A stretch of DNA of 56,326 nucleotides from Gnetum montanum. Taxonomy: Eukaryota > Streptophyta > Gnetopsida > Gnetales > Gnetaceae. The translations under genes were made by a program, and so were the position numbers. The stretch covers positions 465,409 through 521,734 of the forward strand of contig MNCI01027017.1 of NCBI GenBank assembly GCA_015680685.1, written 5' to 3'. Below, one piece after another: positions 23,890 to 33,827 of the stretch; within the stretch, counting starts at the first letter, position 1, and each line of letters begins with the position of its first letter. Below the pieces are notes generated by a model. That model was not told the origin of the DNA and did no database searches. It was given only the letters and a program-made list of their open reading frames with translations.

Positions 23890-24424
23890 NNNNNNNNNNN
23901 NNNNNNNNNNNNNNNNNNNNNNNNNNNNNNNNNNNNNNNNNNNNNNNNNNNNNNNNNNNNNNNNNNNNNNNNNNNNNNNNNNNNNNNNNNNNNNNNNNNN
24001 NNNNNNNNNNNNNNNNNNNNNNNNNNNNNNNNNNNNNNNNNNNNNNNNNNNNNNNNNNNNNNNNNNNNNNNNNNNNNNNNNNNNNNNNNNNNNNNNNNNN
24101 NNNNNNNNNNNNNNNNNNNNNNNNNNNNNNNNNNNNNNNNNNNNNNNNNNNNNNNNNNNNNNNNNNNNNNNNNNNNNNNNNNNNNNNNNNNNNNNNNNNN
24201 NNNNNNNNNNNNNNNNNNNNNNNNNNNNNNNNNNNNNNNNNNNNNNNNNNNNNNNNNNNNNNNNNNNNNNNNNNNNNNNNNNNNNNNNNNNNNNNNNNNN
24301 NNNNNNNNNNNNNNNNNNNNNNNNNNNNNNNNNNNNNNNNNNNNNNNNNNNNNNNNNNNNNNNNNNNNNNNNNNNNNNNNNNNNNNNNNNNNNNNNNNNN
24401 NNNNNNNNNNNNNNNNNNNNNNNN
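23890..24424. other. Assembly gap (N run)
   Basis: 535 undetermined bases inside B hide the leader end and the N-terminal part of gag. The open frame that runs through it on the minus strand is meaningless. Confidence 0.99.
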
Positions 24425-24426
24425 GG

Positions 24427-25539
24427 GTAGCAAAAGAAGAAGGAGAATTAGCTAGATGGGAGAGTGTTGAAAAACATCAATGGGACCAAAATACTAACTC
24501 AACAAAGGTCCAGGATCATAACAAGGAGAGATCAACAAATCTCAAGGTGGAGACATCATCTTTGCCAATACAACAATCGTTAGAAGAAGTTGAGGCAAAG
24601 ATCAATAAGATGTTGGAATGGATGTATAAAAAGTGTGAAGAATACATCAACACCATTGGAGATAGAGTTTTGACAACCCAAGAAGCAGGAAAAAATAGTA
24701 GACATTTGTTAAAAAATAACGAAGGGAATAAGCGCTCAACTGCCAATTCTACATATGAATGCAACCTATGCCTGTACGATCACCCCAAGGGTCAATGCCC
24801 AATATTGTTACATTTACATGAGCATTGGGGAAACACATTACATCTAGAGTTCGTACAAAGATATTGTGTTCGATCACAGTGGCAACAATCCCAGTCATGG
24901 AGGAGACCACCCTTAGACTGGAGGCACCCTTCATATTTTCCGAACTCGAATGCTTATCACATTCAACACCCTGTTTCTTCAACTGGGCCAACATACTCTA
25001 TCTTACCACAATACCATTCTCCACAATACTATCAGCACATACCTCCAACACAACCACCACCTTATGCACCTTATATTCCTCCTAACTTTCAACATTCTCA
25101 TCCTTCCCCTCCTTCCACAATGCCACCAACTGTTCCTAAGGTGTTTGTGCCACAGCAACAACCCATGAACAATACTTGTGTTATTGCTACTAATAGCAGT
25201 GAAAATCCCCCTCAACATCAAAGGCATCCTTTCTTTAAACACGGCCATAAGAAGGGACAACACAATTCCGAGGCCACTGCATCTTCCAACCCAGCACAAG
25301 TCCAACACTTTGGTGCATCCTTACCTTTGAACCCAATGCCTCATGTAACTTCATCAAGGCCACCAACTAACGCTCCAACAACCGTAAGGCCCAATGAACA
25401 CAACCATAAGAGGCATCATCCTAATCCTTGCATACCATCTAACGGTCACCAACATCATAGTGGATCAACTCGTTATCCGGGAACTACATCATATAAAGTG
25501 CCCGACTATGCTTATTATAATCAAGTGTGTGAACCCTAA
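24427..25539 (+). CDS. gag: Element B Gag, C-terminal part (open, 5' end in gap)
   Basis: This is the only long uninterrupted retroelement frame in the window: 370 codons from the gap edge to TAA, no stops. It begins VAKEEGELARWESVEKHQWD, matching VAKEEGELRKRESAKEYNRD in C Gag, which fixes the frame. A zinc-knuckle-like motif CNLCLYDHPKGQC follows at about 24763-24801, with spacing C-x2-C-x3-H-x4-C. The rest (about 24870-25539) is a Pro/His/Gln/Ser-rich tail of low complexity, unlike the linker of C in detail. Gag would form the particle and bind element RNA. No protease follows. An internal Met exists at 24547, but homology shows the protein starts earlier. Confidence 0.85.
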   Translation, partial: VAKEEGELARWESVEKHQWDQNTNSTKVQDHNKERSTNLKVETSSLPIQQSLEEVEAKINKMLEWMYKKCEEYINTIGDRVLTTQEAGKNSRHLLKNNEGNKRSTANSTYECNLCLYDHPKGQCPILLHLHEHWGNTLHLEFVQRYCVRSQWQQSQSWRRPPLDWRHPSYFPNSNAYHIQHPVSSTGPTYSILPQYHSPQYYQHIPPTQPPPYAPYIPPNFQHSHPSPPSTMPPTVPKVFVPQQQPMNNTCVIATNSSENPPQHQRHPFFKHGHKKGQHNSEATASSNPAQVQHFGASLPLNPMPHVTSSRPPTNAPTTVRPNEHNHKRHHPNPCIPSNGHQHHSGSTRYPGTTSYKVPDYAYYNQVCEP

Positions 25540-25637
25540 TGGGGTAAGTATGGACCAACCCTAATATTTCCAACATGCAAGGATACTCATTGTGCATTTA
25601 TTAATCCTTGCCATCCTCAACTGATTAGTTATGGGGG
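25540..25637 (+). other. Site of missing pol in B
   Basis: Between the gag stop and the AGTTATGGGGG motif (25627-25637), which in A marks the end of integrase, there are only about 90 bases. Pol of about 3.7 kb is absent. A GGGGGATACCCCCC inverted repeat lies at 25633-25646. Confidence 0.75.
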
Positions 25638-27042
25638 ATACCCCCCATTCTAAATAATAAGCAAGGTTAATAAATATTTTTCATTTTCTTTGATTTTACA
25701 AATTTTTGTTTTCCAGTTTTTCATTTTTCAACTTTTTGTTTTATCTTTTTATGTGTTTGTCTTTTCACATTCTTGTAAGTAATCTCATCTATGAATAAAA
25801 CACTCATGTGGATCGTTGGTTGAGGTGTGTTCTATGTTATTAAGTCATGAGTGATCAATTATTTGGAAGAGTGAGCCCATTACACCCACTCATCCACTCT
25901 ATAAGAGGTTCTGTTCGAGGGTACAGTGATATTCTTGAAATTGTTAAAACTTAAAATTAATTTTGTGTTATTGTACCCAGAATGAAGAAGGATGGACCAA
26001 GAGAGAATGATTAGGGTGTGACATCAAGGGGACTTGCAGATTCTCTTTGGTGACAACTGTGGGTGTTATCATGCAATATAGTTGTACTAAGATCCTTGTA
26101 GATCTAATGAAAAATGGGAGTAAGAGTAATTAAAAGGGCACTCAAAAATCAAACGTTGTTCTAGGGGGTCCCACTGGAAAGACATGCACCCATGCCTGAA
26201 GGTTGGCGGCTTCTCTGGATTCAGTAAAGTGAAAAAAAAAGAAGAAAAGAAGAAGAAAAGAAAAAGAAGTGCCATAAAACAAAAATCACTCCTCCCTTAT
26301 ACTAAACGCCAAGTGATTGTACGCCTTGTTGTTTTGGTACTTTTATAATTTTTCACCATGGGATGAAACAATACGATGTCACTGATTAGAAGGATGGACT
26401 TGGTCCTGATCTTGGAACACTAGGTTAATGACACCTTAATCATGCTTTTCATGCAAGATTCACTGTGTCCTGGGTCAGCTACCTCATGTCCCAATCTCTA
26501 CGATCCCTTTCTATACTTCACCTCATCTCACTGTTCATGTAATTGTAGCTCGTGTCCCGTGTAGCATAGAATCTTCATCTCATTTCAGTGATATTTACAT
26601 GTGTGTGTTTTGTGGAGCTAGTGCGGATTACATTTAACCCTTCTAATGCTCACGGACACTTTAAGTGTGGTTACACAAGGGCATAATAGGTTGAAACCTG
26701 CTTTGGGGAGGATCCACTTGTGTAATTTTTTGTAATCTTCACTAATTCTCTAGTTCAAACACACAATTTCTTTCCCTCATCTTAATTTTTCATAATTTTC
26801 CTCCATACCATTATCCCTCTATAATTCCTACGTTCCAATGTACCATTACATTCCCTTTTCTTCATAATCACCAAATTTTTAATTGCTAAATTCACATCAT
26901 TATCATTACGAGTGCCTCTTGAATTAATGAAATTACCCTAGGATATCTTAATACTTGACAATGTCCTCAATTTACACCATTAATTTCAAGAAAATCATTA
27001 AAAATTCAATATTTTTCATATGTCCCACATCACTAGGGACGA
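25638..27042 (+). other. Element B spacer
   Basis: This non-coding region starts T-rich (25670-25770), then shares blocks with the A spacer (CACTCATCCACTCTATAAG near 25887; GGAGGATCCACTTGTGTAA near 26707). It includes a purine-rich AAGAAGAAAAGAAG run at 26231-26272. No conserved frame. Confidence 0.6.
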
Positions 27043-27115
27043 GATATCGCATACGTGATATCGCGTCCCACACGATGTACCGTACGCGATATCACGTCCT
27101 ATTTCCCTATAAATA
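27043..27115 (+). promoter_or_regulatory. Internal promoter-like block of B: GATATC cluster plus TATA
   Basis: GATATC cores lie at 27043-27048, 27057-27062 and 27088-27093, with a decayed GATGTA at 27074-27079. Centres are spaced 14, 17 and 14 bp. TATAAATA is at 27108-27115. Motif, spacing and distance to TATA copy the element's own LTR promoter, although this block is about 4 kb inside the element. It is 471 bp before the accessory ORF and is the best candidate for its promoter. Confidence 0.7.
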
Positions 27116-27278
27116 GGACACCCCCACCGCAACACTTAGCATCATTTTGCCATTTACGTGGGGGGAGTTTTTGAAATTTTTCTCTACAACTTGCAATTGC
27201 GTGACCCTCGCTTTTTCACTCATATCTCACTCACTGGTGCTCCGATTTTAATTCCGTTTGAACCTGCTTGAATCTGAA

Positions 27279-27586
27279 GTGTTCAGTTCAGTCATGGGGG
27301 AGAGACACTTGCCACAAAGTGCCTAAAATTTTTGAAATTTATCATCACCCAAAGGACATCAATTCGGGTAATTAACACTAACACTTAGAAAAATTGTGCC
27401 AAAAATCATATGACCTTAGGTACACCGAGAGATTAAAAGGCACGATCACCGAAGTCATAGGACCCATTATTATAATTTTCAAGCATGATCACATGCTAAC
27501 ATAAGATCTTTAATTAAAAGGCATGTAGTAAGGTATAACTTGCCTTTGAAAACAACCTTACTAACATTTGGCCTGTGTGATTGCAG
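27279..27586 (+). other. Probable leader intron before the B accessory ORF
   Basis: A textbook acceptor region with branch-like TACTAAC (27558-27564) and TGTGTGATTGCAG ends at 27586; ATG follows at once at 27587. The homologous donor position reads GAA/GTGTTC at 27279, weaker than in M1 and M2. Length is 308 bp. Inferred, no transcript data. Confidence 0.6.
27290..27300 (+). other. Polypurine-tract-like motif inside B leader
   Basis: AGTCATGGGGG followed by AGAG closely matches the real PPT of B (AGTCGTGGGGGTA). Equivalents occur at 6052 in A and 37206-37216 in M2. Confidence 0.4.
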
Positions 27587-30374
27587 ATGGCCCCGAAACG
27601 TGCACAGCAAGAGGGTCCTGTTCAAGGTGGAGCAAAATAACCTCGGAGAGGTGGAAGACAGGTCCCTACTGGAAAACATGTAGAACAGGAGGTGCAATCA
27701 TTTAGCATCCATCAAAAAGAACCTCCTACTAGATGGTCCGAGTAGGCAGAAAGAGGAGCTACTGCTGCACCTGAACCGGAACAACAACTCACGTTGCCCC
27801 CGGAGTGTGTTCAGGCTATCCATGAGAAGTCCACATTCGTTGTTGTGATTGTAGAGCTAAACTTCAAATCTTTTGCAGAGTTTTCTCCTGAGGCTATTAG
27901 GGATCACCTCAAGGGGTCTCCCTTATGGCCTGTCCTCTCTGAATGCGGTGCCTGGTACTTAGGTGAAACGTACCAGTTCTGGCACAATAAGGAGCAAGGC
28001 ACCACGATTAGTATTTGTGGTGTGACAATAGACTTTTCTATGCAGGTGCTGTTAGAAGTGTTAAACCTTTCGAATTCAGGCCCCCATGTTGCTTGTTTAT
28101 CTACCCGATCGAAGCCTAATGTGCGAAAGGATTGGTTAGAGAAGGCTTATGGTAAAGATAAAACTTTTGGAGAATTGAAGACGGAAGAGAGTTTATTTCA
28201 AAATCAAAACCTATCACCTCTTCTCCACAAAAGGTTTGAAAATAATATCTATGTATGCAGCAAGGGGATGTGCAGTGTTGATGGGAAAGGTTAACGCTAA
28301 CCTTCCCCATCTATATTTGATGGAGATCCTAAGGCGATTTGAAGAATGGAAGTCAGGAAAGATGGCACTGCCTTTTCCCTGCCTCATCAGAAAACTGTGT
28401 CAACGGGCTGGTATTTAGGGATACACAAATGATGTCCTCCGAAAGGCCTAGAATGCTTCTTATGCTGAGTTATTAAAGGCGCCAGCTCCAAGAAAGAATA
28501 CTGGCGAAGAGCTGAGACCAGATGAAGAAGAAGAACAGATGACTGGATCACCTACAACTCAACTTGTAGGACCTAGTCAACCTCCAGCCACAAGTCCCAG
28601 ACAACAATAAGAAGCAGGACCCAACACAGGCCAGGATCAGCTACCACCACCGCAAGACTACAGACCATCGATGAGCCATCTTAGGGCCATGGCCAAGACG
28701 GTTAGTTGGGGAAGTCGTGATGATGCAAACCTCTTCCACATCATCGATGATGTCGACCAGCCTACTATTTCATTAGATCACACAAGGGGTGAATTATCAA
28801 TTCAAACAGGAGGAGGAGAAAGCAGATGGTCACAACAGATCTCAGGAAACACAGCATCTTTTCAAGTGTAGTTAGAGACTGGTGAAGGGGCCACTGTGGT
28901 GGTCATGCAACACCAGGATGCCGCGGGAGCTGCTGAAGTGGTCGCTGACCATATCAAAGAATCCTTTAACGTACCTGTTGTACCACCATCAGATCTTTCA
29001 GGAGCACGGGATGCTCAAAATCTTGCCAGAACTTCAATGACTCCTATGGAACATGAGGATGCGATGGATTGATTGCTACAAACAGGACAAGTTCTAACGT
29101 CCTTGTTTGACATCCCCCAGGATGTAACAACAATTCAATAAGACCTCATTTCCATAAAGGGGAAGCTAGTCATATTCGAAGTAAGGGCCAACCATGCTGA
29201 AGCTGAAGTGCAGAAACTACAAGAGCAGCTCGTAGCCTTACAAGCAGCACAGCGGGATCCTCTACAATTTGTTCCCGCAAACCAACTGGAAAAATTCAGA
29301 ACCGAGCAATTAACAAAGCTAATCACAGAAAATAAGAAGGTGGTAGAAGAAAAGGAGACAGCCACTTGGGATGCCTTTGTTGCACAAGTGCAAACTAATA
29401 CGCATCTTAAGGTACTCAAGGCCTTAGAAGAAGAGAATAAGCAGTTGATTGCAGATAACCTTTGGTTGACTTCTATGGAGAAATAAAAGAATGTTCTCGA
29501 TGAACACTTTCATCAGTTATGAGAACAGTTCATTCAGGTCAACTGAGATGTAAGCCGTTTAGCCAAAGAAAATCGAACCATCTCAATGGAGGAGGTATGC
29601 ACTATTTGCCAAAAATCAGCCATCGATATAAGCGCATGGCAGAATGAGGCTAAACAACACGAGAAGCTGAAGGAGCATTTCCGTGATCAGGTGGGGATGT
29701 ACAAACAAATCCTAGAGAAGGAGATCCATATGGCCAAGGCTCAAATCAATAGTATCAGTGCTCAGCACACTGATTGGAGGGCCACATTGGACACTTACGC
29801 CTTCGCCCACCAAGCGGAAGTTAAGAACCGGGACCTGAAGATCCAAGACTTGACTGAATACATGGAGTTGGCAAACCTTAGATATGTCAACCTGGCCATG
29901 TTAATAGCAGGATGCCCAAGGTCAGAGCTTGAGTAGCAGGTAGCTTCCACCCACATCAAATACGAAGTAGAATTTGCAGACCGCAAGAAGCTGGCTGAGA
30001 AACTAGATGTCGCAAATTCTGAACTTGCGGTGGTAAAAGAAAGCTACCAGGGACAGAAAGATGTTGCAACCGACTTGGCTCAATGGCTAACAGAGCTTCA
30101 CAAATACAAAGACAAAGCCAAAGCCTATGAAGAGGAACGACGGGTGTTCACGGCATGGTATGTCAAAGCTAATCAGATGTTCCCGCAACTACCCTATCCA
30201 TGGGAGGTGTCGACTCCTTCAAACATCAGAACAATAGCATGGATGGCACAAGATCCTCAAACCAAAGAGAAGAAGCTCCAGTCCATTCTTCAACGTCATC
30301 AACCTTCAAATCTTAGAGCACGTGATAAGGGGAAAGCACCCATGGAGGAGCCATCGTCACCAGGAACTACATGA
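27587..30374 (+). pseudogene. Accessory ORF of element B (best copy; conserved domain plus coiled coil)
   Basis: A gene of about 930 codons starts MAPKRAQQEG and ends EEPSSPGTT-stop. It carries about a dozen in-frame stops and one single-base frameshift near 28190. Residues 1-65 are basic and low-complexity. About 65-240 form a conserved domain (GAWYLGETYQFWHNKEQGTT, STRSKPNVRKDWLEKAYGKD) also present in A, M1 and M2. About 300-460 are acidic/Pro-Gln-rich. About 530-900 are a long coiled coil (29208-30300), with the invariant EYMELANLRY near 29858. No signal peptide, membrane helix, polymerase or nuclease motif is visible, so it is not a typical envelope protein. The N-domain resembles plant domains catalogued only as transposon-associated. 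Its own promoter-like block and intron lie upstream. Function unknown. Confidence 0.78.
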
Positions 30375-30530
30375 GTTTCATTTTTTGTAGTGTAGCATTT
30401 TTTCTGTGTTCTATCTTTCCACATTGCAGCATCATTTCATTTTTGTTTTTCTAGTTAATAACCCCATACCTATCCACTATGTAATCAATGAAGCTTTTTC
30501 TCCTTGTAACTTGAGGACGAGATTTTATTC

Positions 30531-30543
30531 AGTCGTGGGGGTA
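30531..30543 (+). other. 3' polypurine tract of B
   Basis: AGTCGTGGGGGTA directly abuts the 3' LTR. It is the primer for plus-strand synthesis. Confidence 0.85.
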
Positions 30544-31445
30544 TAATGAGATGCGATTCGCATAGGCCATGATATCGCGTCCACCGCAATATCGCGTCTT
30601 CCCTACGATATTGCGTACGCGATATTGTAGTCTGCCGCCATATCTAAAAATAAGACGTGGCTCTCCCTTGTTTAGCATAGATAGAATAGAAGTAACAAAG
30701 CTCTGGTAGTTTGACCACTCTAGAGATACATTATTTTTCTTGTGTATACCCACAATGTGGTGAACGTAATTGTACGGTGTCTTATTCGAGTGTGATGTAC
30801 TTGGACACGCACATTTTTGGAAATAAAGATTGAGATTACTTCATCATTGCAGCAGTCACTTTATTATTTATTTATTTATTTAATTGTTATTTACTACTTT
30901 CTCTCTCACCCTTAAACTCCTAGAATGCGGTATGAGTACGACTTGATTACGAGCATCTAAGGATGTGCACGGTTAGTCAAGGAATCATCTACTCATCGCA
31001 ACGTGGAACGAGTACGACATGATTACGAACATTTAAGTGTGACTACTTGGTAGCCCAGTGGCATACCTAGGATATGTGCTTGGTAGTCCCAGTGGTAGTC
31101 ATGCACGAGGTCCAAGATGTGTACGGTTGATCAAGGAATCGGTTGCTCATCGCACTTAGGCTAGATTAGATTTTCTTACCCTATTCTTCCTAGCTTAGCT
31201 TAGTTAATACTCTTTTCCACTGCCTTTAAGAGTAGCGTTAGAATTAGGAAACACATCATACACCTCATCTGGACTAAACCATATATGACAAATATGCAAT
31301 ACTAGTCTAGGTGGGAAGACAGTGAACTGCGGCCTAAGGATAACTGTCTAGGTGCCACAACTAGTCTGTCTGCAGAGTTCAACCGGATTTCGCATGCTAC
31401 GCTCATTTTGTATGGTTGAGTGTAGGGGTACCTCGCCACTCATCA
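30544..31445 (+). repeat. 3' LTR of element B
   Basis: It begins TAATGAG and ends CTCATCA; 902 bp. It matches the 5' LTR throughout, with an extra 20-odd bases near 30733-30755. The U3 cluster is partly decayed (GATATC 30571-30576, AATATC 30588-30593, GATATT 30607-30612 and 30621-30626), and the TATA box reads CTAAAAATA at 30643-30651. Confidence 0.93.
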
Positions 31446-32760
31446 GTTTCTAAGCCCATTTGTCATATGACAAAGTTATTTCCTTTGAAAAAAACCATGG
31501 CCTAGGCATCAATGCAAAAGATAGTAAGACCTAGCTAAGGTTACATCAAGGGATTCATGATTACCTTATTTCCATCCTTGGATTTGTTTTCTCAAGTTGG
31601 ACACCATATATTACATTTGATATTTATCATTAAATAATTTCATCATTGTACTCCATCTGTGGATAGATTATGACTCTAATGGGTAGTACCAACTTTCAAC
31701 TTCTTTAATAAGTATCATAGAAAATAATTTGAGTTTCTATCACTCATTCTCAATATTCTACAAGGCATAGGCATCATGGAAAGCTTACAAATGATGGTGT
31801 AGATCAACATTATATCCTCCCTCAAACTTCGGGATGTTGTTCATATCAAGTTGTTTGATTCGGCTATGTCTTTAATGCCTGGTAGCAATATGAACTATCT
31901 CTAAATTTTTTATCATGCTTCTTGTAGCAAGCAATGGTTCATCATAGTCATTATATTCATGGTGGCCCTTGTCATGACCATGTCTCATACAATGTGGCCT
32001 ACTATGCCTTTTTTCCTAATGATGCTCCTCCTCTTCTTGTTATTTTCTATGCTCTCTCCTCCCATTCTATGATGAGGCCTTCTATCATCTTCATCTCAAC
32101 ATCAATCATTTCTTCTTCTATCTTAGTCATGTTTCCTCCTATCAGAGTTTAATGATGAGAAGGATGACGAAGGTGAGGACTAGGAAAGTGATGCCAACTT
32201 ACCCTTCTCCTTTGATCCCTTAGTTGTTCTTTTGGTAAACAGTTAGGAGACCTTGGTCTTGAGGTTCTTCTAATTCTAGAACAAGTCCTTTCCTCATGTT
32301 GGTTATTTTTCAAGGTTGAACATAACCATTGATGAGTTGTGTCATCCTCACCAAAGGGAGGAGAACCTTAGTGTTGAGATTGCCCTAATGGAAATTTTGG
32401 ATCCTCCTTCTATGATTGCAAAAATAATGAGATCAAGACCCTTTTATCCTTGGAGGCTTCATGGTGTACTTCCATGTGTTTATCTTTTCTAAGATAGAGA
32501 GATGTGTCTTTATTTGGTAATCTGGGATTGTTGTTTAAATCCCCAACTTTATGAGAGCTACCATGAACATGAAAGGGATAGAATGATCAAGAGGTAAAAC
32601 AAAATTGTCTTCCAAATCTCTCCAACATAACTATTCATCCCAATGGAGGATAAAAGTAAAGTCTAGATAATAATAATTGAGATGTCCATAGACCACCTTT
32701 AGTTGTTAAGGTATCTCATCATCATTCCTTCTAGGTTTGTCATGTTGGTTAGAGTCATCA
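31446..32760 (-). pseudogene. Element M1 gag N-terminal part
   Basis: This continues M1 gag after the B insertion: GTTTC then TAAGCCCATTTGT aligns with TAAGCCCATTTATG in M2 at 43833. On the minus strand the N-terminal Gag signature (an FTFILH-W-DE-like segment near 32640-32660 and the following LPLDHS block) matches IYNFTFFLHQDE-type sequence in C and D. The capsid region spans 31500-31900. There are numerous stops and frame breaks. Confidence 0.75.
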
Positions 32761-32931
32761 ATAGGTGGTGAATCAATCTTGTAAGAAGGAGACATCTTAG
32801 GTTTTTCTTATTTAGTGTGCCTTAATAAAATATTATTACTATTTTCTAAAAGATGATGTGTTATATATTTTTACAATAACTTTGTATGATTTCACTATTT
32901 AAAAACACTTAGCGCACATAGTTAAAATGAG

Positions 32932-32949
32932 TCCTCAACAACGACACCA
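32932..32949 (-). other. Primer binding site of M1
   Basis: TCCTCAACAACGACACCA on the plus strand is the decayed complement of the tRNA-Asp type site, one base from the 5' LTR. All differences from the D site are transitions. Confidence 0.7.
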
Positions 32950-32950
32950 A

Positions 32951-33827
32951 TGATGAGAAGCAACTATTTCTTACACTCAATCATATAAATCACTAGCATG
33001 TACACATGATCTAATTGAATTATGCGGACTATGTTTACTTAAGTGGCCTATATCCTTAGATGGTGAAAGACATGATTAGTAGTTGTTGCCTTCTTAATCT
33101 TTACTTATGTTAACATGTTTGCATGGTTAAGTATGATTAAGGTGTAACATATTTATTTTTATAATTTTTATGGTTTTCTTTGTCTATAAAATGATTAAAT
33201 AAATAAAGGTTTGATTATTTAAATTAACCAACTAATTAACTAAACTTTCTTAAATTTGGAACATCTATTCCCACTTTCCATACACATCTAGAAGGTATAC
33301 TAACATTGCTAGGTTACCAAGTATTTACTACTAAGTGTACCAAGTATTCACTACTAGGATTACTAAGTGTTAGTATATTATGCTAGAAGTGGTCATACTC
33401 ATGTTACTTATGAATTAGAATATTAAATGATTAATGATAAGAAAGTTAATTGCATTTAAAGTAAAATACTGGAAAATAAAGTTAAATTAATCTAGGTGCT
33501 ACAATGGATAGAAAAAATCTCGATTTTATTATCATTCATGCAACTACGTCCAAGTACATATTGCACTTGAATAAAATTCTATACAATTAATTTGATCCAT
33601 GGTGTAAGCACTTAGAGGGAAAGGTTACTAAGTTTTATGGAAAAAAAATCTAAGAGTCTAGCTAACGTATTGATCAAACTGTGCAATAAATGCAGTGCAT
33701 ATGCACACATATATAGGCAATGGCTAGATTAGCATCCACGCACACATGCTAATGCATCTTGAGATGCATCAATGGGGCTACATCAACGAGCATACATCAA
33801 TACAATTACCTAATTGATGCTTCATCA
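32951..33827 (-). repeat. 5' LTR of M1
   Basis: TGATGAG at the left and TTCATCA at the right; 877 bp. It pairs with the 3' LTR at 10313-12204. On the element strand U3 is at the right end with a TATATA box at 33710-33715. Confidence 0.87.
33710..33827 (-). promoter_or_regulatory. LTR promoter of M1: GTTGATG/CATCAAC cluster plus TATA
   Basis: Upstream of the TATA box lie ATGCATCTTGAGATGCAT, a near-perfect palindrome at 33751-33768, then CATCAATGGGGCT and CATCAACGAG words up to TTGATGCTTCATCA. This is the decayed relative of the M2 cluster. Confidence 0.55.

Larger units (their letters stand above)
22953..31445 (+). mobile_element. Element B: complete but pol-less gypsy element nested in M1
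   Basis: It has both LTRs, a primer site, gag, spacer, internal promoter, accessory ORF and polypurine tract, but no PR, RT, RH or IN: sequence passes from the gag stop (25539) to the pol-end motif within about 100 bp. It has a perfect 5-bp target duplication GTTTC. It must have moved using enzymes from an autonomous relative. By eye the two LTRs differ at about 20 positions in about 240 aligned bases, so it is young only relative to its neighbours. A 535-bp gap hides the first part of gag. Confidence 0.92.
10313..33827 (-). mobile_element. Element M1: reverse-oriented gypsy element with nested insertions
   Basis: Read on the minus strand it runs 5' LTR (32951-33827), primer site, gag, PR, RT/RH, IN, spacer, internal promoter, accessory ORF, polypurine tract, 3' LTR (10313-12204). 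Flanking five-base repeats are CTACC (10308-10312) and CTACT (33828-33832), four of five identical, consistent with a target duplication. It is split by element B (22953-31445) in gag and by two ~1 kb X inserts. All genes are broken. Confidence 0.88.

Noticed and set aside
23855-24433. 192-residue minus-strand open frame
   Set aside because: It is made almost wholly of undetermined bases in the assembly gap.
24749-25308. Minus-strand and third-frame open frames over B gag
   Set aside because: Shadows of the real plus-strand Gag frame, caused by its Pro/His-rich composition.
26231-26272. Purine-rich AAGAAGAAAAG tract as a polypurine tract
   Set aside because: Not followed by an LTR and absent from the same place in A; treated as low complexity.
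27587-30374. Envelope-like gene, as proposed for some Athila-group elements
   Set aside because: No signal peptide, membrane helix or furin-like site is visible; the C-terminal half is a soluble-looking coiled coil.
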